Both the position numbers and the translations under genes were made by a program. Positions 44,694 to 54,394 of a stretch of 64,000 nucleotides of DNA are shown here, piece after piece. The notes beneath the pieces are model-generated. The model made no database searches and had not been told where the DNA came from. It was given only the letters and a program-made list of their open reading frames with translations. The stretch comes from an uncultured Eubacteriales bacterium (GTDB lineage Bacteria > Bacillota > Clostridia > Oscillospirales > Acutalibacteraceae). The stretch lies in the NCBI GenBank assembly GCA_934667845.1, contig CAKUMQ010000002.1, positions 1 through 64,000 of the forward strand, given 5' to 3'. The number at the start of each line of letters is the position of its first letter. The first letter of the stretch is position 1.

Positions 44694-45026
44694 TCATTTA
44701 AACAGATGAAACGCCGTGCCGATCAGCGGCAGCGGCTTGCGTTCTCCACGTATCGCATGCAACACACCCAGAAGGGACAGCCCCAGGCAGAGCAGTCCGA
44801 AAACCGCGGCGATAATGTGTATCGCTCCGCCGATGTAGGGGAGCAGCTGCAGCACGCCGAAGATCACGCCGCCGCAGGCCTCTAAAATGGCGAGCAGCAG
44901 CCCCTGATTGGTGTGAAACCGCACATCCTCGTCGTCGCGCTCCACGAATAAGCCGATCAGACAGAAAAACGAAACATAGTCTAAGATGGTGATCAGCTTG
45001 GCGGTGTTGCCGTTTTTTCCGGGCAT
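44694..45026 (-). CDS. Small DUF4870-like membrane protein
   Basis: A 110-residue protein with three hydrophobic spans (about 12-28, 45-68 and 70-90). The pattern of N-terminal span, HTNQGLLLAILE helix and two-span hairpin resembles the DUF4870/Tic20-like group. Function unknown. AAGGAGG lies seven bases before the ATG, and it has its own promoter. Confidence 0.7.
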   Translation of the reverse strand: MPGKNGNTAKLITILDYVSFFCLIGLFVERDDEDVRFHTNQGLLLAILEACGGVIFGVLQLLPYIGGAIHIIAAVFGLLCLGLSLLGVLHAIRGERKPLPLIGTAFHLFK

Positions 45027-45060
45027 GACAAAACCTCCTTTCTGCGTTTTTACGACCTAT

Positions 45061-45089
45061 ATAATAGCAAAAAAGCAGGGGAATTTCAA
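45061..45089 (-). promoter_or_regulatory. Promoter of the small membrane-protein gene
   Basis: On the minus strand TTGAAA (45089-45084) and TATTAT (45066-45061) are separated by 17 bp, about 35 bases before the start. Confidence 0.75.
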
Positions 45090-45212
45090 GAGTATCGATC
45101 AAAAGTTGTCAAAATATTTTATAATATAAGGAAAACGATCGGCCGGTTGCACAAAATGCGTTGTAAAAAATCGGCGAAGTGCTGAAAATACTGCGACAGA
45201 TCGCAGAAGGAA

Positions 45213-45241
45213 TTGACAAGATTTGGGTTTTGTGGTATAGT
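45213..45241 (+). promoter_or_regulatory. Promoter of the WG-like lipoprotein cluster
   Basis: TTGACA (45213-45218) and TATAGT (45236-45241) with a 17-bp spacer, 45 bases before the first start codon. No operator-like palindrome is seen next to it. Confidence 0.87.
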
Positions 45242-45286
45242 GAACGCAGATAAGCGGAGGGGGTTCGCTTTGAGGGGGAATTACAT

Positions 45287-46675
45287 ATGACACATCGGTA
45301 CGCGGTTTTTCTGCGCCTGACCGCCGTTTTGGCTGTCGGGCTGTTTTTGCTGCCCGGCTGCGGGAAAGTGCCGGAAGAACCGTCGGACACCTCCTCTGCG
45401 CCGCCGACCGCGCCGGTGACGGCGCCGACCGCCGACCCGCGCTATACGGGCAGCCGCGACAGCGACGGCGTGCAGGTCGATTGGGACGCTTTGCCCTCTG
45501 CGGATGCAGGGGAGCCGAACCTCTGCACCTATTCGCCGTATTACAGCAAGGCGTTTACCCCGCGTGACGATTACGGCACGCTGCACATCTATGCCGGGGC
45601 GTTCGGCACAAAGGAGTTTGTCTATCCGCTCTATGGGCTGATGGATGCGCAGCTGCGCATCCTGACCCCCGCCGTCTATGACAGCATCGGCGGCGAGGGC
45701 AATACGGATATATGGTTTCTGTGGGGAAGCACCTGGAAAGCCGGGGACGACCCGCGCGTGAAAAAGGCTTATGCTTATAATGAGGAGCTGGAGTTCCTTT
45801 ACCAACGCCTTCAGATCATTGCGCCGGACGGCAGCTGGATGCTCGACGACGAATACTGCCTTTGTGATCGCATCACCGACGGGTATATGCTGTTTTCGAT
45901 CGACGGCTCGCTGACGCTGATCGACGACAAGGGCAAAGTCACCGCCAGGCTCTCCGGCGGCGACTACTACTGGGTGCAACCGATCGACAAGGGGCGGCTG
46001 TTCGCATTATACAGCTTCGATGGCGCGGTCACGGTGCGTGACCGCGCCGGCAAGACCGTCTCCCGCTTCACCAGGGCGCAGATCGGCGACAAGGTGGGGT
46101 ACAGCTGCCGCCCGAAAAGCATACCGCCCGATGTTGAACTGATCTGGAAGGACGGTATCGGCTATGTGCAGCATTACAACGACGGTACAGGCCGAACCTG
46201 GATCACGCGCTACCTGTATGCCGACACGGGCGAGGTGAAAAAGCCGCCGGTCAAGGGGCTGGCGCGTACTGAGGTCGTGCCGGACGAAGCGGCATATCCC
46301 GAGCCGCCGCAAGCGGATCCGGCGCCCGAGGTCATCAAAAGCTATCCGCATTATGAGGCTGCGCGGGATACGGTCACGGGGAAAAGCTATTATTATACCA
46401 CAAACGAAACGGGCGATGAGACCGGATATGATCTCAGTATACCCTGGGCACTGCGTGACGGCACGGGGAAGGCGCTGGCTGAGGGGGTCAATCCGTATAA
46501 CTCATGGATCTCTGACGGCTATCTCGAAAGCGTGATCGCCGTGGAGGATGTCGAGGACGATCAGCACACAGTTATAGAGCCGCGGCACTGCACCACCCGT
46601 ATTCTCCGCCTGTCGGACGGAAAATGCGTGTTTCGCTATGCCGCCGTGGCGGCGGAATTTGTCGATCGCGACTGA
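45287..46675 (+). CDS. WG-repeat-like lipoprotein, tandem paralogue 1
   Basis: A 462-residue lipoprotein (lipobox LPGC, Cys about 22; short Ser/Thr/Pro linker). The body contains repeated strands of the WG type, such as YPLYGLMDAQLRILTPAVYDSIG, LTLIDDKGKVTARLSGGDYYWV and VTVRDRAGKTVSRFT, suggesting a beta-propeller-like or solenoid fold. The next two genes encode close relatives in the same order, and a PstS-like lipoprotein follows. The function of this family is not known to me. A GAGGGGGAA site precedes the ATG. Confidence 0.72.
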   Translation: MTHRYAVFLRLTAVLAVGLFLLPGCGKVPEEPSDTSSAPPTAPVTAPTADPRYTGSRDSDGVQVDWDALPSADAGEPNLCTYSPYYSKAFTPRDDYGTLHIYAGAFGTKEFVYPLYGLMDAQLRILTPAVYDSIGGEGNTDIWFLWGSTWKAGDDPRVKKAYAYNEELEFLYQRLQIIAPDGSWMLDDEYCLCDRITDGYMLFSIDGSLTLIDDKGKVTARLSGGDYYWVQPIDKGRLFALYSFDGAVTVRDRAGKTVSRFTRAQIGDKVGYSCRPKSIPPDVELIWKDGIGYVQHYNDGTGRTWITRYLYADTGEVKKPPVKGLARTEVVPDEAAYPEPPQADPAPEVIKSYPHYEAARDTVTGKSYYYTTNETGDETGYDLSIPWALRDGTGKALAEGVNPYNSWISDGYLESVIAVEDVEDDQHTVIEPRHCTTRILRLSDGKCVFRYAAVAAEFVDRD

Positions 46676-46699
46676 CGGTCGGGAGAGGGGGAGTAACTT

Positions 46700-48109
46700 A
46701 TGCAGCCATCTGTGCGAAGAGCCGCTCTGTGCGCGCTGACGGCGGCTCTGTTTTTACTGCCCGGCTGTGGGAAAGCGCAGGCGGTTTTGTCGGGCGCGTC
46801 GTCTGCGTCTGCGGAGACGGCGTCGGCTGACGATCCCGCCGCGACGGCGCCGACTGCGGATCCGTACTATACGGGCAGCCGCGAAAATAACGGGGTGCGG
46901 ATCAACTGGAACGCTTTGCAGCCGCCGGGTCAGTCCGTGCCGCAGGCGGAAAACCGTTGCAGCTTTTCACCGCACTACAGCAGGAAATTCACCCCGCGTG
47001 ACGACTACGGCACGCTGCACACCTATACCGGGGCGGTCGGGACGTCGGACGGGATATACCCGGTCTACGGGCTGCTGGACGCGCAGCTGCGCCTGCTGAC
47101 GCCTGCCGTCTATGACAGCATCGGCGGCAATGACTATCTGCTGTTTCTGATCGGCAACACCTGGAGGCCGGAGGACGACCCGCGCGCCAAAAAGCTCTAT
47201 TCCTATGACCGTCAGCTGGAATACCTTTATCAGCACATGCAGATCATCGCGCGGGACGGCAGCTGGATACTCGACAACAACTACTGCTACTATGAGCGGA
47301 TCAAAGACGGCTATATGCTGTTTTCGATCGACGGCTCGCTGACGCTGATCAGCGAAAAGGGCGTCGTCACCGCCAGACTCTCCGGCGGTGATTACTGCTG
47401 GGTGCAGCCGATCGAAAAGGGGCGGCTGTTCGCGTTTCACGGGCTGGACGGCTCGGTTACGGTGCGCGACCGCACCGGCAGGGCCGTCTCGTACTTCACT
47501 AAGGCGCAGATCGGCGACGACGTGCGGTATACCTGTCCGGGCGGCATGCCGCCCGCTGTCGAGCTGATCTGGCAGGGCGGCATCGGCTATGTGCAGCATT
47601 ACAACGACGGACAGGCGCGCTTTTGGATGACGCGCTATCTGTATGCCGACACCGGCGAGGTGAAAGATCCGCCGGTCAGGGGGCTGATACAGGACGGCTA
47701 TGTGGAACAGGAGCGGGTCGAGGAGCCTTATGTTTCCGAAAAGGTCTCCGTTCCCGACGCCGACGTGCCGAAAGCGGTAAAGAGCCGTGCAAGCTATTTT
47801 GCCGTCAGGGACAGGGACACGGAGGAAATTTATTACTACGCCACGGACAGCGACTACGGCGACGGGGAGGAATATGCCGAGTTGGTCGAGTGGACGCTGT
47901 ACGACAGCACCGGCCGCATCGCCGTTCCCGTCGTCAAGGGGGATCGCGGCACGCTGGACGGCGGCTATCTGAAATTTGTCCGATATGAGCAAACCGGCGC
48001 CCTCCGCGCAGACGACGGGAATGCCGCCTACATCACGCAGTATATCCGCCTGTCAGACGGAGGGGACGCATTTTATTACCGTGCCGCCCCGGCGGAAAGC
48101 GGGATGTAA
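46700..48109 (+). CDS. WG-repeat-like lipoprotein, tandem paralogue 2
   Basis: A 469-residue lipoprotein (lipobox LPGC) that aligns with the preceding protein along its whole length: the same TPRDDYGTLHTYTGA, PAVYDSIGG, IDGSLTLISEKGVVTARLSGGDYCWVQPI and YLYADTGEVKDPPV blocks. The paralogues differ most in the linker and the last 120 residues. It lies 24 bases after copy 1, with GAGGGGGAG upstream, so one transcript carries both. Confidence 0.72.
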   Translation: MQPSVRRAALCALTAALFLLPGCGKAQAVLSGASSASAETASADDPAATAPTADPYYTGSRENNGVRINWNALQPPGQSVPQAENRCSFSPHYSRKFTPRDDYGTLHTYTGAVGTSDGIYPVYGLLDAQLRLLTPAVYDSIGGNDYLLFLIGNTWRPEDDPRAKKLYSYDRQLEYLYQHMQIIARDGSWILDNNYCYYERIKDGYMLFSIDGSLTLISEKGVVTARLSGGDYCWVQPIEKGRLFAFHGLDGSVTVRDRTGRAVSYFTKAQIGDDVRYTCPGGMPPAVELIWQGGIGYVQHYNDGQARFWMTRYLYADTGEVKDPPVRGLIQDGYVEQERVEEPYVSEKVSVPDADVPKAVKSRASYFAVRDRDTEEIYYYATDSDYGDGEEYAELVEWTLYDSTGRIAVPVVKGDRGTLDGGYLKFVRYEQTGALRADDGNAAYITQYIRLSDGGDAFYYRAAPAESGM

Positions 48110-48133
48110 CAGTAGGTTAAGGAGGAAATGTTC

Positions 48134-49453
48134 ATGCAAAGAGGAAGTATCTGCCGTATTTTATGCGTGCTGACGGCTGCTGCCCTGCTTTTACTGCCGG
48201 GTTGCGCAAAAACGCCGCCGAAATCGTCCGGCACATCGTCCGCGCCGGACGGATCGGCGTCGGCTGCGGCGGAAAGCGGCGTATCTGCCGCCGGGTTTCT
48301 CCCGCTTGACCCGATCGAAAAGCGGGAGCGGGCGGACGGCGATCTCTACACGTTTTCGCCCCACTATGCCGCGCGGATACAGCCGCGCGACGACTACGGC
48401 GCGATTCTCAGCTATGTCGGACAGAGCGCCCATCTGGGCGACAACGAGGACGCGTGGGATATCTACGGTTTAACGGATTCCGCGCTGCGGGTGCTGACCC
48501 CGGCGATCTATTCCACCTGCGAGCTGCGGGAGGGCGTGTGGTTCCTCACCGGCAACACGCCGAAGGCGGAGGACGATCCGCGCGTGGCGAAAATGTACGC
48601 CCGTTCCCCGCAGCTGGAAAATATCTACTGTCAGCGGGTGCTTGTCTCGCAGGACGGCAGTACCGTGCTCGACGACGGCTACATCTATGATTACGCCTTC
48701 AGCGGCGGATATATCCTGTTCCGCACAGACGGCTCGCTGACCGTCGTCGACCGGCGGCTGCACGTGATCGCCGAGCTGTCGGGCGGCGATTACTGCTGGG
48801 TGCAGACGGATATGGACGGCGTGCTCTTCGCGTTCCACGGCTTCGACGGCTCGGTTACGGTGCGTGACCGCACCGGCAAAACGCTCTCGACCTTTACGCA
48901 GGAGCAGATCGGCTATGATGTCGGCTATGCCTTCCGCGGCGGGTCGGCGCCTGCGACACAGCTGTTTTGGTACAAGGGCGTCGGCTATGTCGCGCACTTT
49001 GACGAGGGAACGGGCGGCTGCACCGTCTCGCATTACCTGTTTGCCGAGACCGGCGAGGTCAGGACTCCGCCGCTTGCGGGCTATATCAGCGAATCAAGCG
49101 ACTACCCGCCGGTTCCGGCGGACGACACCCTGCCCCGCGTCCCGGAGCTGCCGGCTGCGCTGGCGGAAAAGGACATCCGTTATCGGCAGTACGACGCCTT
49201 TACCGGTGAAGCCCGCTTTGTCGCCGTGACCGAAAGGGACGGCAAAGAGATCGCCGCAGTCTATGACGGCGACGGCAAGCCGCTCGGGCTGACGCTGCCC
49301 TTGGAGAAGGATGTCTACTATTATTTCAACGTCTACGGCGACTATCTTTATGTGGAATGTCCGGGTAACCGCACGCGGGCGAGTGTGACGGCGTATTACC
49401 GTCTGACAGACGGCGAATGCGTGTTTTGCTACACCGCCAAGCCCGCTGCGTGA
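48134..49453 (+). CDS. WG-repeat-like lipoprotein, tandem paralogue 3 (most diverged)
   Basis: A 439-residue lipoprotein (lipobox LPGC). Conserved blocks shared with the two preceding proteins include QPRDDYGAILSYVG, DGSLTVVDRRLHVIAELSGGDYCWVQ, FAFHGFDGSVTVRDRTGKT and AETGEVRTPPL. ATG at 48134 with AAGGAGG nine bases upstream; the in-frame ATG at 48128 is too close to that site. The N-terminal block present in copies 1 and 2 (Y-T-G-S-R motif) is missing here. Confidence 0.72.
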   Translation: MQRGSICRILCVLTAAALLLLPGCAKTPPKSSGTSSAPDGSASAAAESGVSAAGFLPLDPIEKRERADGDLYTFSPHYAARIQPRDDYGAILSYVGQSAHLGDNEDAWDIYGLTDSALRVLTPAIYSTCELREGVWFLTGNTPKAEDDPRVAKMYARSPQLENIYCQRVLVSQDGSTVLDDGYIYDYAFSGGYILFRTDGSLTVVDRRLHVIAELSGGDYCWVQTDMDGVLFAFHGFDGSVTVRDRTGKTLSTFTQEQIGYDVGYAFRGGSAPATQLFWYKGVGYVAHFDEGTGGCTVSHYLFAETGEVRTPPLAGYISESSDYPPVPADDTLPRVPELPAALAEKDIRYRQYDAFTGEARFVAVTERDGKEIAAVYDGDGKPLGLTLPLEKDVYYYFNVYGDYLYVECPGNRTRASVTAYYRLTDGECVFCYTAKPAA

Positions 49454-49493
49454 CCGGCTTTCGGAATATGTGTTGATCTGAGGAGGAATTTTT

Positions 49494-50456
49494 ATGCTGA
49501 AACTGACTAAAAAACGCGCGTTGTCCCTGCTGGCTGCCGCCGCGGCACTGCTGCTTTTGCTGCCCGGCTGCGACAAAACGCCCGCCGACACATCGGACAC
49601 CTCTGTGGCTGAGACGCCCACGACCTCGGCGACAAAAGCCGATACGGGATTTCAGTTTACGCGGCAGAATCTCCCGCGGATGAACGGCTCCTCCTCCACC
49701 AAACCGATGGCGGAGGGCGTGGCGATGGTGCTGCTCGGCGAGACCAAGGAGCAGGTGCAGGATCTGCTCAGCTTTTCCCGCACGACGCAGTCCTATCGGG
49801 AGCTGATGGAGGGCAACGCCGACCTGCTGCTGGCTGCCGAGCCCGCCGAGACCATCTGGACGGAGAAAAAGAAGAACAACTATGACTGGCAGATGGACAT
49901 TCTCGCCTATGACGGACTCGTGTTCATTGTCAATAAGGACAACCCCGTTGATTCGCTGACCCCCGATCAGATCCGCGACATCTACAGCGGCAAGATCACG
50001 AACTGGTCGCAGGTCGGCGGCAGCGACCTCGATATCGTCGCGTTCCAGCGCAACGAGGAGGCGGGCAGCCAGGCGGCCATGAAAAAGCTGGTCATGGGGG
50101 ATACCCCGATGATGAAAGCCGAGGGCACCTATGTCGTCAACAGCATGGGCGGTCTGGTGGACGCGGTGGCGTCCTTTGACGGCTCGCCTGCCGCCCTCGG
50201 CTACACCATGTACTATTATGCCGTGAACATGGGCATGGCGAAGGACCTGAAGCTGCTGAAGGTCGAGGGCATCGCGCCCGATGTCGATACGATCGCCTCC
50301 GGCAAATACCCGTTCCGCAACAATTATTATGTGGTCAGCAAGGCGGGGCTTGCCGAGGACTGTCCCACCGCCGTTTTGCACCGCTGGCTGCTCAGCGTGA
50401 GCGGGCAGACGCTGATCAAAAAGCTCGGCTATGTCCCCGCCGGAAAAGCCGACTGA
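49494..50456 (+). CDS. PstS-like phosphate-binding-type lipoprotein
   Basis: A 320-residue lipoprotein (lipobox LPGC) with the PstS-like fold of anion-binding proteins: MNGSSSTKPMAEGVA as the anion-binding loop (about 61-75), FIVNKDNPVDSLTPDQIRDIYSGKITNWSQVGG and a final W-L-L-S-V-S-G-Q helix. No pstCAB genes are near, so it is an orphan receptor. It may bind phosphate or another anion and work with the three WG-like lipoproteins rather than a transporter. GAGGAGG precedes the ATG. Confidence 0.8.
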   Translation: MLKLTKKRALSLLAAAAALLLLLPGCDKTPADTSDTSVAETPTTSATKADTGFQFTRQNLPRMNGSSSTKPMAEGVAMVLLGETKEQVQDLLSFSRTTQSYRELMEGNADLLLAAEPAETIWTEKKKNNYDWQMDILAYDGLVFIVNKDNPVDSLTPDQIRDIYSGKITNWSQVGGSDLDIVAFQRNEEAGSQAAMKKLVMGDTPMMKAEGTYVVNSMGGLVDAVASFDGSPAALGYTMYYYAVNMGMAKDLKLLKVEGIAPDVDTIASGKYPFRNNYYVVSKAGLAEDCPTAVLHRWLLSVSGQTLIKKLGYVPAGKAD

Positions 50457-50476
50457 TCCACCCCTTAAAAACGCCG

Positions 50477-50517
50477 GATCCCCCGTACCGCTTTGCTGCG
50501 GTACGGGGGATCTTTCT
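50477..50517 (+). terminator. Terminator of the lipoprotein cluster
   Basis: A perfect 15-bp stem (50477-50491 with 50498-50512), six-base loop, then TTTCT. It separates the plus-strand cluster from the convergent kinase gene. Confidence 0.87.
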
Positions 50518-50633
50518 GTGGGATCGTGCGGGATCTCGCGCCGGAGAGGAGAAACAGATTCCGCAAATTCGTGTTCGATCCGATAAATGTAGCGGCGTCT
50601 GCCTTGCCTGTCGTATCCGCTTACCGGCGCCGG

Positions 50634-51992
50634 TCAGCAGTACCGGATCAGTGTCTGCGCCTCTTTGAGAGAGGCGGCTCTGCCGGCGGCGACTGCGGCA
50701 AACAGCGCCGCGCCGAAAGCGGCTTCCTCCCGGTGGACGGGAATGGACAGCGGCAGCCCGAAGGCGGCGGAAAAGCGGGCGGCAAGCGGCGCGTTGCGGC
50801 GCAGCCCGTTGCCCGAGCCGATCAGGCGGGTGGGCGTCTCCTTCAGAAACGGTGTCATCTCCCGGTACAGGTCATACAGCTCCGCCGCCATGCCGTTCAT
50901 CACGCCGTCGCACAGGGCGGCGACGGTGAAATTGTCAATGCCGATCTGCCGGATGCTGCCCCGTACCGTCGGCTCCCGGCGGGTGCCGCAAAAGCGGGTG
51001 TCGATCACCAGCGGCTGTGCGGGCGGACGGTAGTCTGCCATCAGCCGGTCCATGGCGGGATAGGCGCTGTCGACAGCCTGCCCCGTGATCTGCTCTGCCG
51101 TTTCCCGCAGAAACGTCTCCAGCAGGGCATAGGCGCGGCCGCCGCACAGGGAGGAGCCTGCCAGCAGCCAGTGCCCGTCGATCAGGGGACGGCGGTCCGG
51201 CACATCCGTTTCCGGCAGAGTGTCGGTCACGCAGGAGATCTGGCTGCCGGTGCCCACGTTGACCAGAATGCTGTGGGCAAGGTCGTTGACCGAGCCGAGC
51301 ACGCTCGCCTGATTGTCGCCGATGGCGGCAGCGGTGGGGATACCGTCTTTTGTGTGTCCCGCAAGCGCAAAGCCGGCGGCGACCTCCGGGAAAAACGACG
51401 GATCCATTCCCGCCGCCCGCACGGCGTCTCTGTCAAAGCGACCGGCCTTGAGGTCATACAGCCCGATCCCCGCCGCATCCGACGGGGTCAGGCAGGGCGT
51501 TTTGCGGCCGGTCAGCGCCATGACCGCGAGATCGTGGATGTTGCAGAATGTGACCGCTCCCGCCGGGATGCAGCCGTTTACCGTGTTGTAAAAGTGCGTG
51601 ACCGCGCCGTAGCCGGTCGACAGCGGATAGCCGGTTGCGGTGCTGAGATATTCCGCATAGGTCTTGCCGTCCCGGTAGGGCAGGTCGCCGCGTCCGTCCT
51701 GCCAGATGGCAAGCGGGCCGACCGGCTGACCGTCTCGGTCGGTGTACACGATACCGTGCATCTGCCCGGTGACCCCGACGGCTGCCGCGCCGCCCTCCTG
51801 CCGAAGCGTTTCGGCAACGGTCTGTATGCGGGCGATCAGCGCCGCGGGGTCCTGCAGCTTTTCATACGGGTGCGCGGAGGGAACGGCGCTGTCGTTCGGG
51901 AGGGTGAGCGATCTGACGACGGCGCCGCTGTCGGTGTCCAGCAGAATGCCGCAGAGGGAGGTGGTGCCGATGTCCAGTCCGATAATGCGCAT
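50634..51992 (-). CDS. FGGY carbohydrate kinase, sedoheptulokinase-like
   Basis: A 452-residue ASKHA sugar kinase. The N-terminal phosphate motif is GLDIGTTSLCG, followed by GVTGQMHGIVYTDRDG, AIWQDGRG and TGYGAVTHFYN, which match the sedoheptulokinase branch, and GTGSQISCVT plus GSGNGLRRN in the C-terminal half. ATG at 51992 with GGAGG eight bases upstream. It lies 15 bases after the glycyl-radical enzyme gene, so it probably phosphorylates a substrate or product of that enzyme. A sedoheptulose or other polyol role is a guess from subfamily. Confidence 0.87.
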   Translation of the reverse strand: MRIIGLDIGTTSLCGILLDTDSGAVVRSLTLPNDSAVPSAHPYEKLQDPAALIARIQTVAETLRQEGGAAAVGVTGQMHGIVYTDRDGQPVGPLAIWQDGRGDLPYRDGKTYAEYLSTATGYPLSTGYGAVTHFYNTVNGCIPAGAVTFCNIHDLAVMALTGRKTPCLTPSDAAGIGLYDLKAGRFDRDAVRAAGMDPSFFPEVAAGFALAGHTKDGIPTAAAIGDNQASVLGSVNDLAHSILVNVGTGSQISCVTDTLPETDVPDRRPLIDGHWLLAGSSLCGGRAYALLETFLRETAEQITGQAVDSAYPAMDRLMADYRPPAQPLVIDTRFCGTRREPTVRGSIRQIGIDNFTVAALCDGVMNGMAAELYDLYREMTPFLKETPTRLIGSGNGLRRNAPLAARFSAAFGLPLSIPVHREEAAFGAALFAAVAAGRAASLKEAQTLIRYC

Positions 51993-52007
51993 GGCGGTCA
52001 CCTCCGT

Positions 52008-54374
52008 TTACAGGGTAGTCGATTTCGGATCCAGGCGCTTGATGATGTCCTGCTGCACCGCCGGGGACAGATCCAGGAAGTTGACGAACGTGCCGTGGAT
52101 GCGCACGATGTACACGCCGGAGGGGGCGTATTTCTGCGGGTCTGCCAGCACCTTGCGCAGCGTCTCCGGCGTCGTCACGTTGACATAGAGATAAAACGGC
52201 GCGACCGGCGCGGGATTATCCGGGTTGAAGAACAGCGGACGGATGACGCGGTGGGCAAAATCCAGCCCCTTGCCCTCCTTCGTGGGCGCGGTGAAGAATT
52301 TCGGGTCGATTCCGAGATGGGAGGCGTAGCCGCCGTCCATGCAGGCAAAGGGCAGCTGCATATTGGACAGCATGCGGAAGCCCATGCCCTGATCGGCGTC
52401 GCCGAACAGGGGATCCACGCCGTAGTTGAGCTGCTCTCTGGCGGTGCGGCCGTCCGGCGTAGCGCCCACCCAGTAGCCGTAGGTCAGGTGGGTAGTGGGG
52501 CTGGACCAGTCGGCGCGGAACGGGTTGCCGAGATAATTCCGATGGGCGGTCACCATGGCGGAGACGCGTCTCGCGACCTCTGCCGCCTCGGCGTCCGCCT
52601 CGGGGATGTTGTTGCCGAATTTGGGCGCGGCTTTCAAAAAGGCGTGCAGCTCCTCATAGCCTTCGAAATTCGCACGCAGGGCGGGAACCAGCTTGTCGGC
52701 GTCCTCCGGGCGCTCGCGGAGCAGCCGGTCGATCGCCACAAAGGAGTCGGCGGTCACGCTCAGCCCGTGGATCAGGCAGCCGCTGCCGTTATAGCGCGTG
52801 CCCTGATGCGCGGTGTCCCGCGTGTCGTAGCCGCTTTCCGCGCCGCCCATAAAGGTGCTGAGGAACGGCACGGGCAGGCAGCTGACCGCACGGGAAGCGC
52901 CGTCGGCGGCGTCACACATGAGGTCGATATAGTGGGCAAGGTTGTCATAAAACCGCTCGCGGATATGGGGCCGCAGCTCGGCGGCGGGCAGCGCGGGCGT
53001 TTCCTCGATGGGGGTGTCGGTGATCAGCGAGCGGCCACCGTTTAACGTCAGCTCCAGGATCTTGGGGAGGTTCAGCCAGCTGTTGGTGGTGTTGCCGTTG
53101 TCCTTGCCCATGATCAGCGGCTCCTGACAGCCCGCCACGGCATAGTCCGCCAGATCCTCCTTTGCCACCCCGCGGGCGGCGAGGACCTGAAATACCGCGT
53201 CGTCGTTGAAGAGCGAGGGCGTCAGCACGCCGGGGGAGAAGAAGAAGCGGCCCATGGAGGCGTACAGCTCGTCGGGCGTGTTTTGGTGCAGCTTGGCAGA
53301 GAGGATGGGCTGGGGCAGATTCATCTCCAGATAGGCGTCCATCAGCGCATACGAGGTCTCGCAGGTCAGGTCGTTGCCCTCGGTATCCTTTCCGCCGATG
53401 ATCAGGTTCTGCGAGATCGCCCAGCTGCGGTCGCCGACATTGTAAAACACCAGGAAGTGCATAAACAGGGCGGCAGCCTCCTCCCGCGACAGCCCCTCCT
53501 TTGCCCGGTACGGCTCAAAGATGCGGTCGGCATTGCCCACGGAGAAGGCGAAGGGATTGGGCGCCTGCTCAAGGCACATGACCTCCCACAGCAGCATGAA
53601 CGCCTGAATGGCTTCATACAGCGTGTCGCAGGGGTGCTCCGGCACCTTGCGCAGCGTGTTTTCCAGCCGGGTCAGCTGTGCGGCGCGCTCCGCGTCGGCG
53701 GTCTTTTTCTGTGCGGCGGCAATGTCCGCATAGCGGTGTGCCAGCGCGACGGTGCCGCAGAGCGTCAGCCGCATGGCGGCATAATTATCCTTTTTCACCG
53801 GGTCGGTCTCAGCCTGAATACGCGCATCCAGCTCGGCAATGACGGCGGCAAGACCGTTTTTCAGCACCGGGCGGAAATCCGGGATCAGGTGACCGGTGAC
53901 CTGCTCGATAAAGAAAGCCACCTCGGCGGTGTACGGCTCATAGCGGTCGTATACGTCGGTCAGCGTGCGCACATAGTCGCTCTCGCGGGTAAAGTTCCGC
54001 ACGCGGTCAATGCGCTCGCGGGGGAATTCCTCATTCGGCTCGATGTCGTCATATACGGCGGTGGGGTCGCAGTAGCCGGAGAAGGTCTCCACCCGGAAGC
54101 AGGGGTTGATCAGGGCATAGCTGCGGGCAAAGGCGTCCGACTGGCTGCCCGCAAAGATTGCGTTGTCGCTGAGAGAGAGCGGCAGCTCCTGCAAAATGGC
54201 GCAAAGCTCTCTGGCGGCGCGCATTTCCCGGGAAAGTCCCTTGTATTCCTCCGCGTGGTTGCAGGCGATCTCCCGTGCAAGAAACCAGCCGTCCAGCCGT
54301 GTTTTTGCCTTTTCCTCGCGATACAGCGCCTTCGCCATGGCGATCGTCCGCTCGGTGTTCATGTTCTGTGTCAT
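52008..54374 (-). CDS. Glycyl radical enzyme (PFL/dehydratase-lyase family), substrate unknown
   Basis: A 788-residue enzyme of the oxygen-sensitive glycyl-radical family. The thiyl-radical Cys is C416 in AGCQEP, with the nearby Glu as general base, and the radical Gly is G761 in VRIHGTFVNFLDLSP, 27 residues from the end. This spelling (RIHG) differs from the usual RVSGY. The length fits dehydratase and C-O lyase members rather than formate lyase alone. It sits between its activase and a sugar kinase, with a ROK regulator and HAD phosphatase divergent, so the substrate is probably a sugar or sugar-derived polyol phosphate. E. coli relatives of unknown-function type have been linked to anhydro-hexitol phosphates, but orthology is not shown here. 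Confidence 0.85.
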   Translation of the reverse strand: MTQNMNTERTIAMAKALYREEKAKTRLDGWFLAREIACNHAEEYKGLSREMRAARELCAILQELPLSLSDNAIFAGSQSDAFARSYALINPCFRVETFSGYCDPTAVYDDIEPNEEFPRERIDRVRNFTRESDYVRTLTDVYDRYEPYTAEVAFFIEQVTGHLIPDFRPVLKNGLAAVIAELDARIQAETDPVKKDNYAAMRLTLCGTVALAHRYADIAAAQKKTADAERAAQLTRLENTLRKVPEHPCDTLYEAIQAFMLLWEVMCLEQAPNPFAFSVGNADRIFEPYRAKEGLSREEAAALFMHFLVFYNVGDRSWAISQNLIIGGKDTEGNDLTCETSYALMDAYLEMNLPQPILSAKLHQNTPDELYASMGRFFFSPGVLTPSLFNDDAVFQVLAARGVAKEDLADYAVAGCQEPLIMGKDNGNTTNSWLNLPKILELTLNGGRSLITDTPIEETPALPAAELRPHIRERFYDNLAHYIDLMCDAADGASRAVSCLPVPFLSTFMGGAESGYDTRDTAHQGTRYNGSGCLIHGLSVTADSFVAIDRLLRERPEDADKLVPALRANFEGYEELHAFLKAAPKFGNNIPEADAEAAEVARRVSAMVTAHRNYLGNPFRADWSSPTTHLTYGYWVGATPDGRTAREQLNYGVDPLFGDADQGMGFRMLSNMQLPFACMDGGYASHLGIDPKFFTAPTKEGKGLDFAHRVIRPLFFNPDNPAPVAPFYLYVNVTTPETLRKVLADPQKYAPSGVYIVRIHGTFVNFLDLSPAVQQDIIKRLDPKSTTL

Positions 54375-54394
54375 CCCGTATTCCTCACTTTCTG

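Noticed and set aside
50493..53045. An 850-residue open frame on the plus strand
   Set aside because: It is antisense to the kinase and glycyl-radical enzyme genes, both with clear motifs. The plus-strand translation is compositionally odd and matches nothing.
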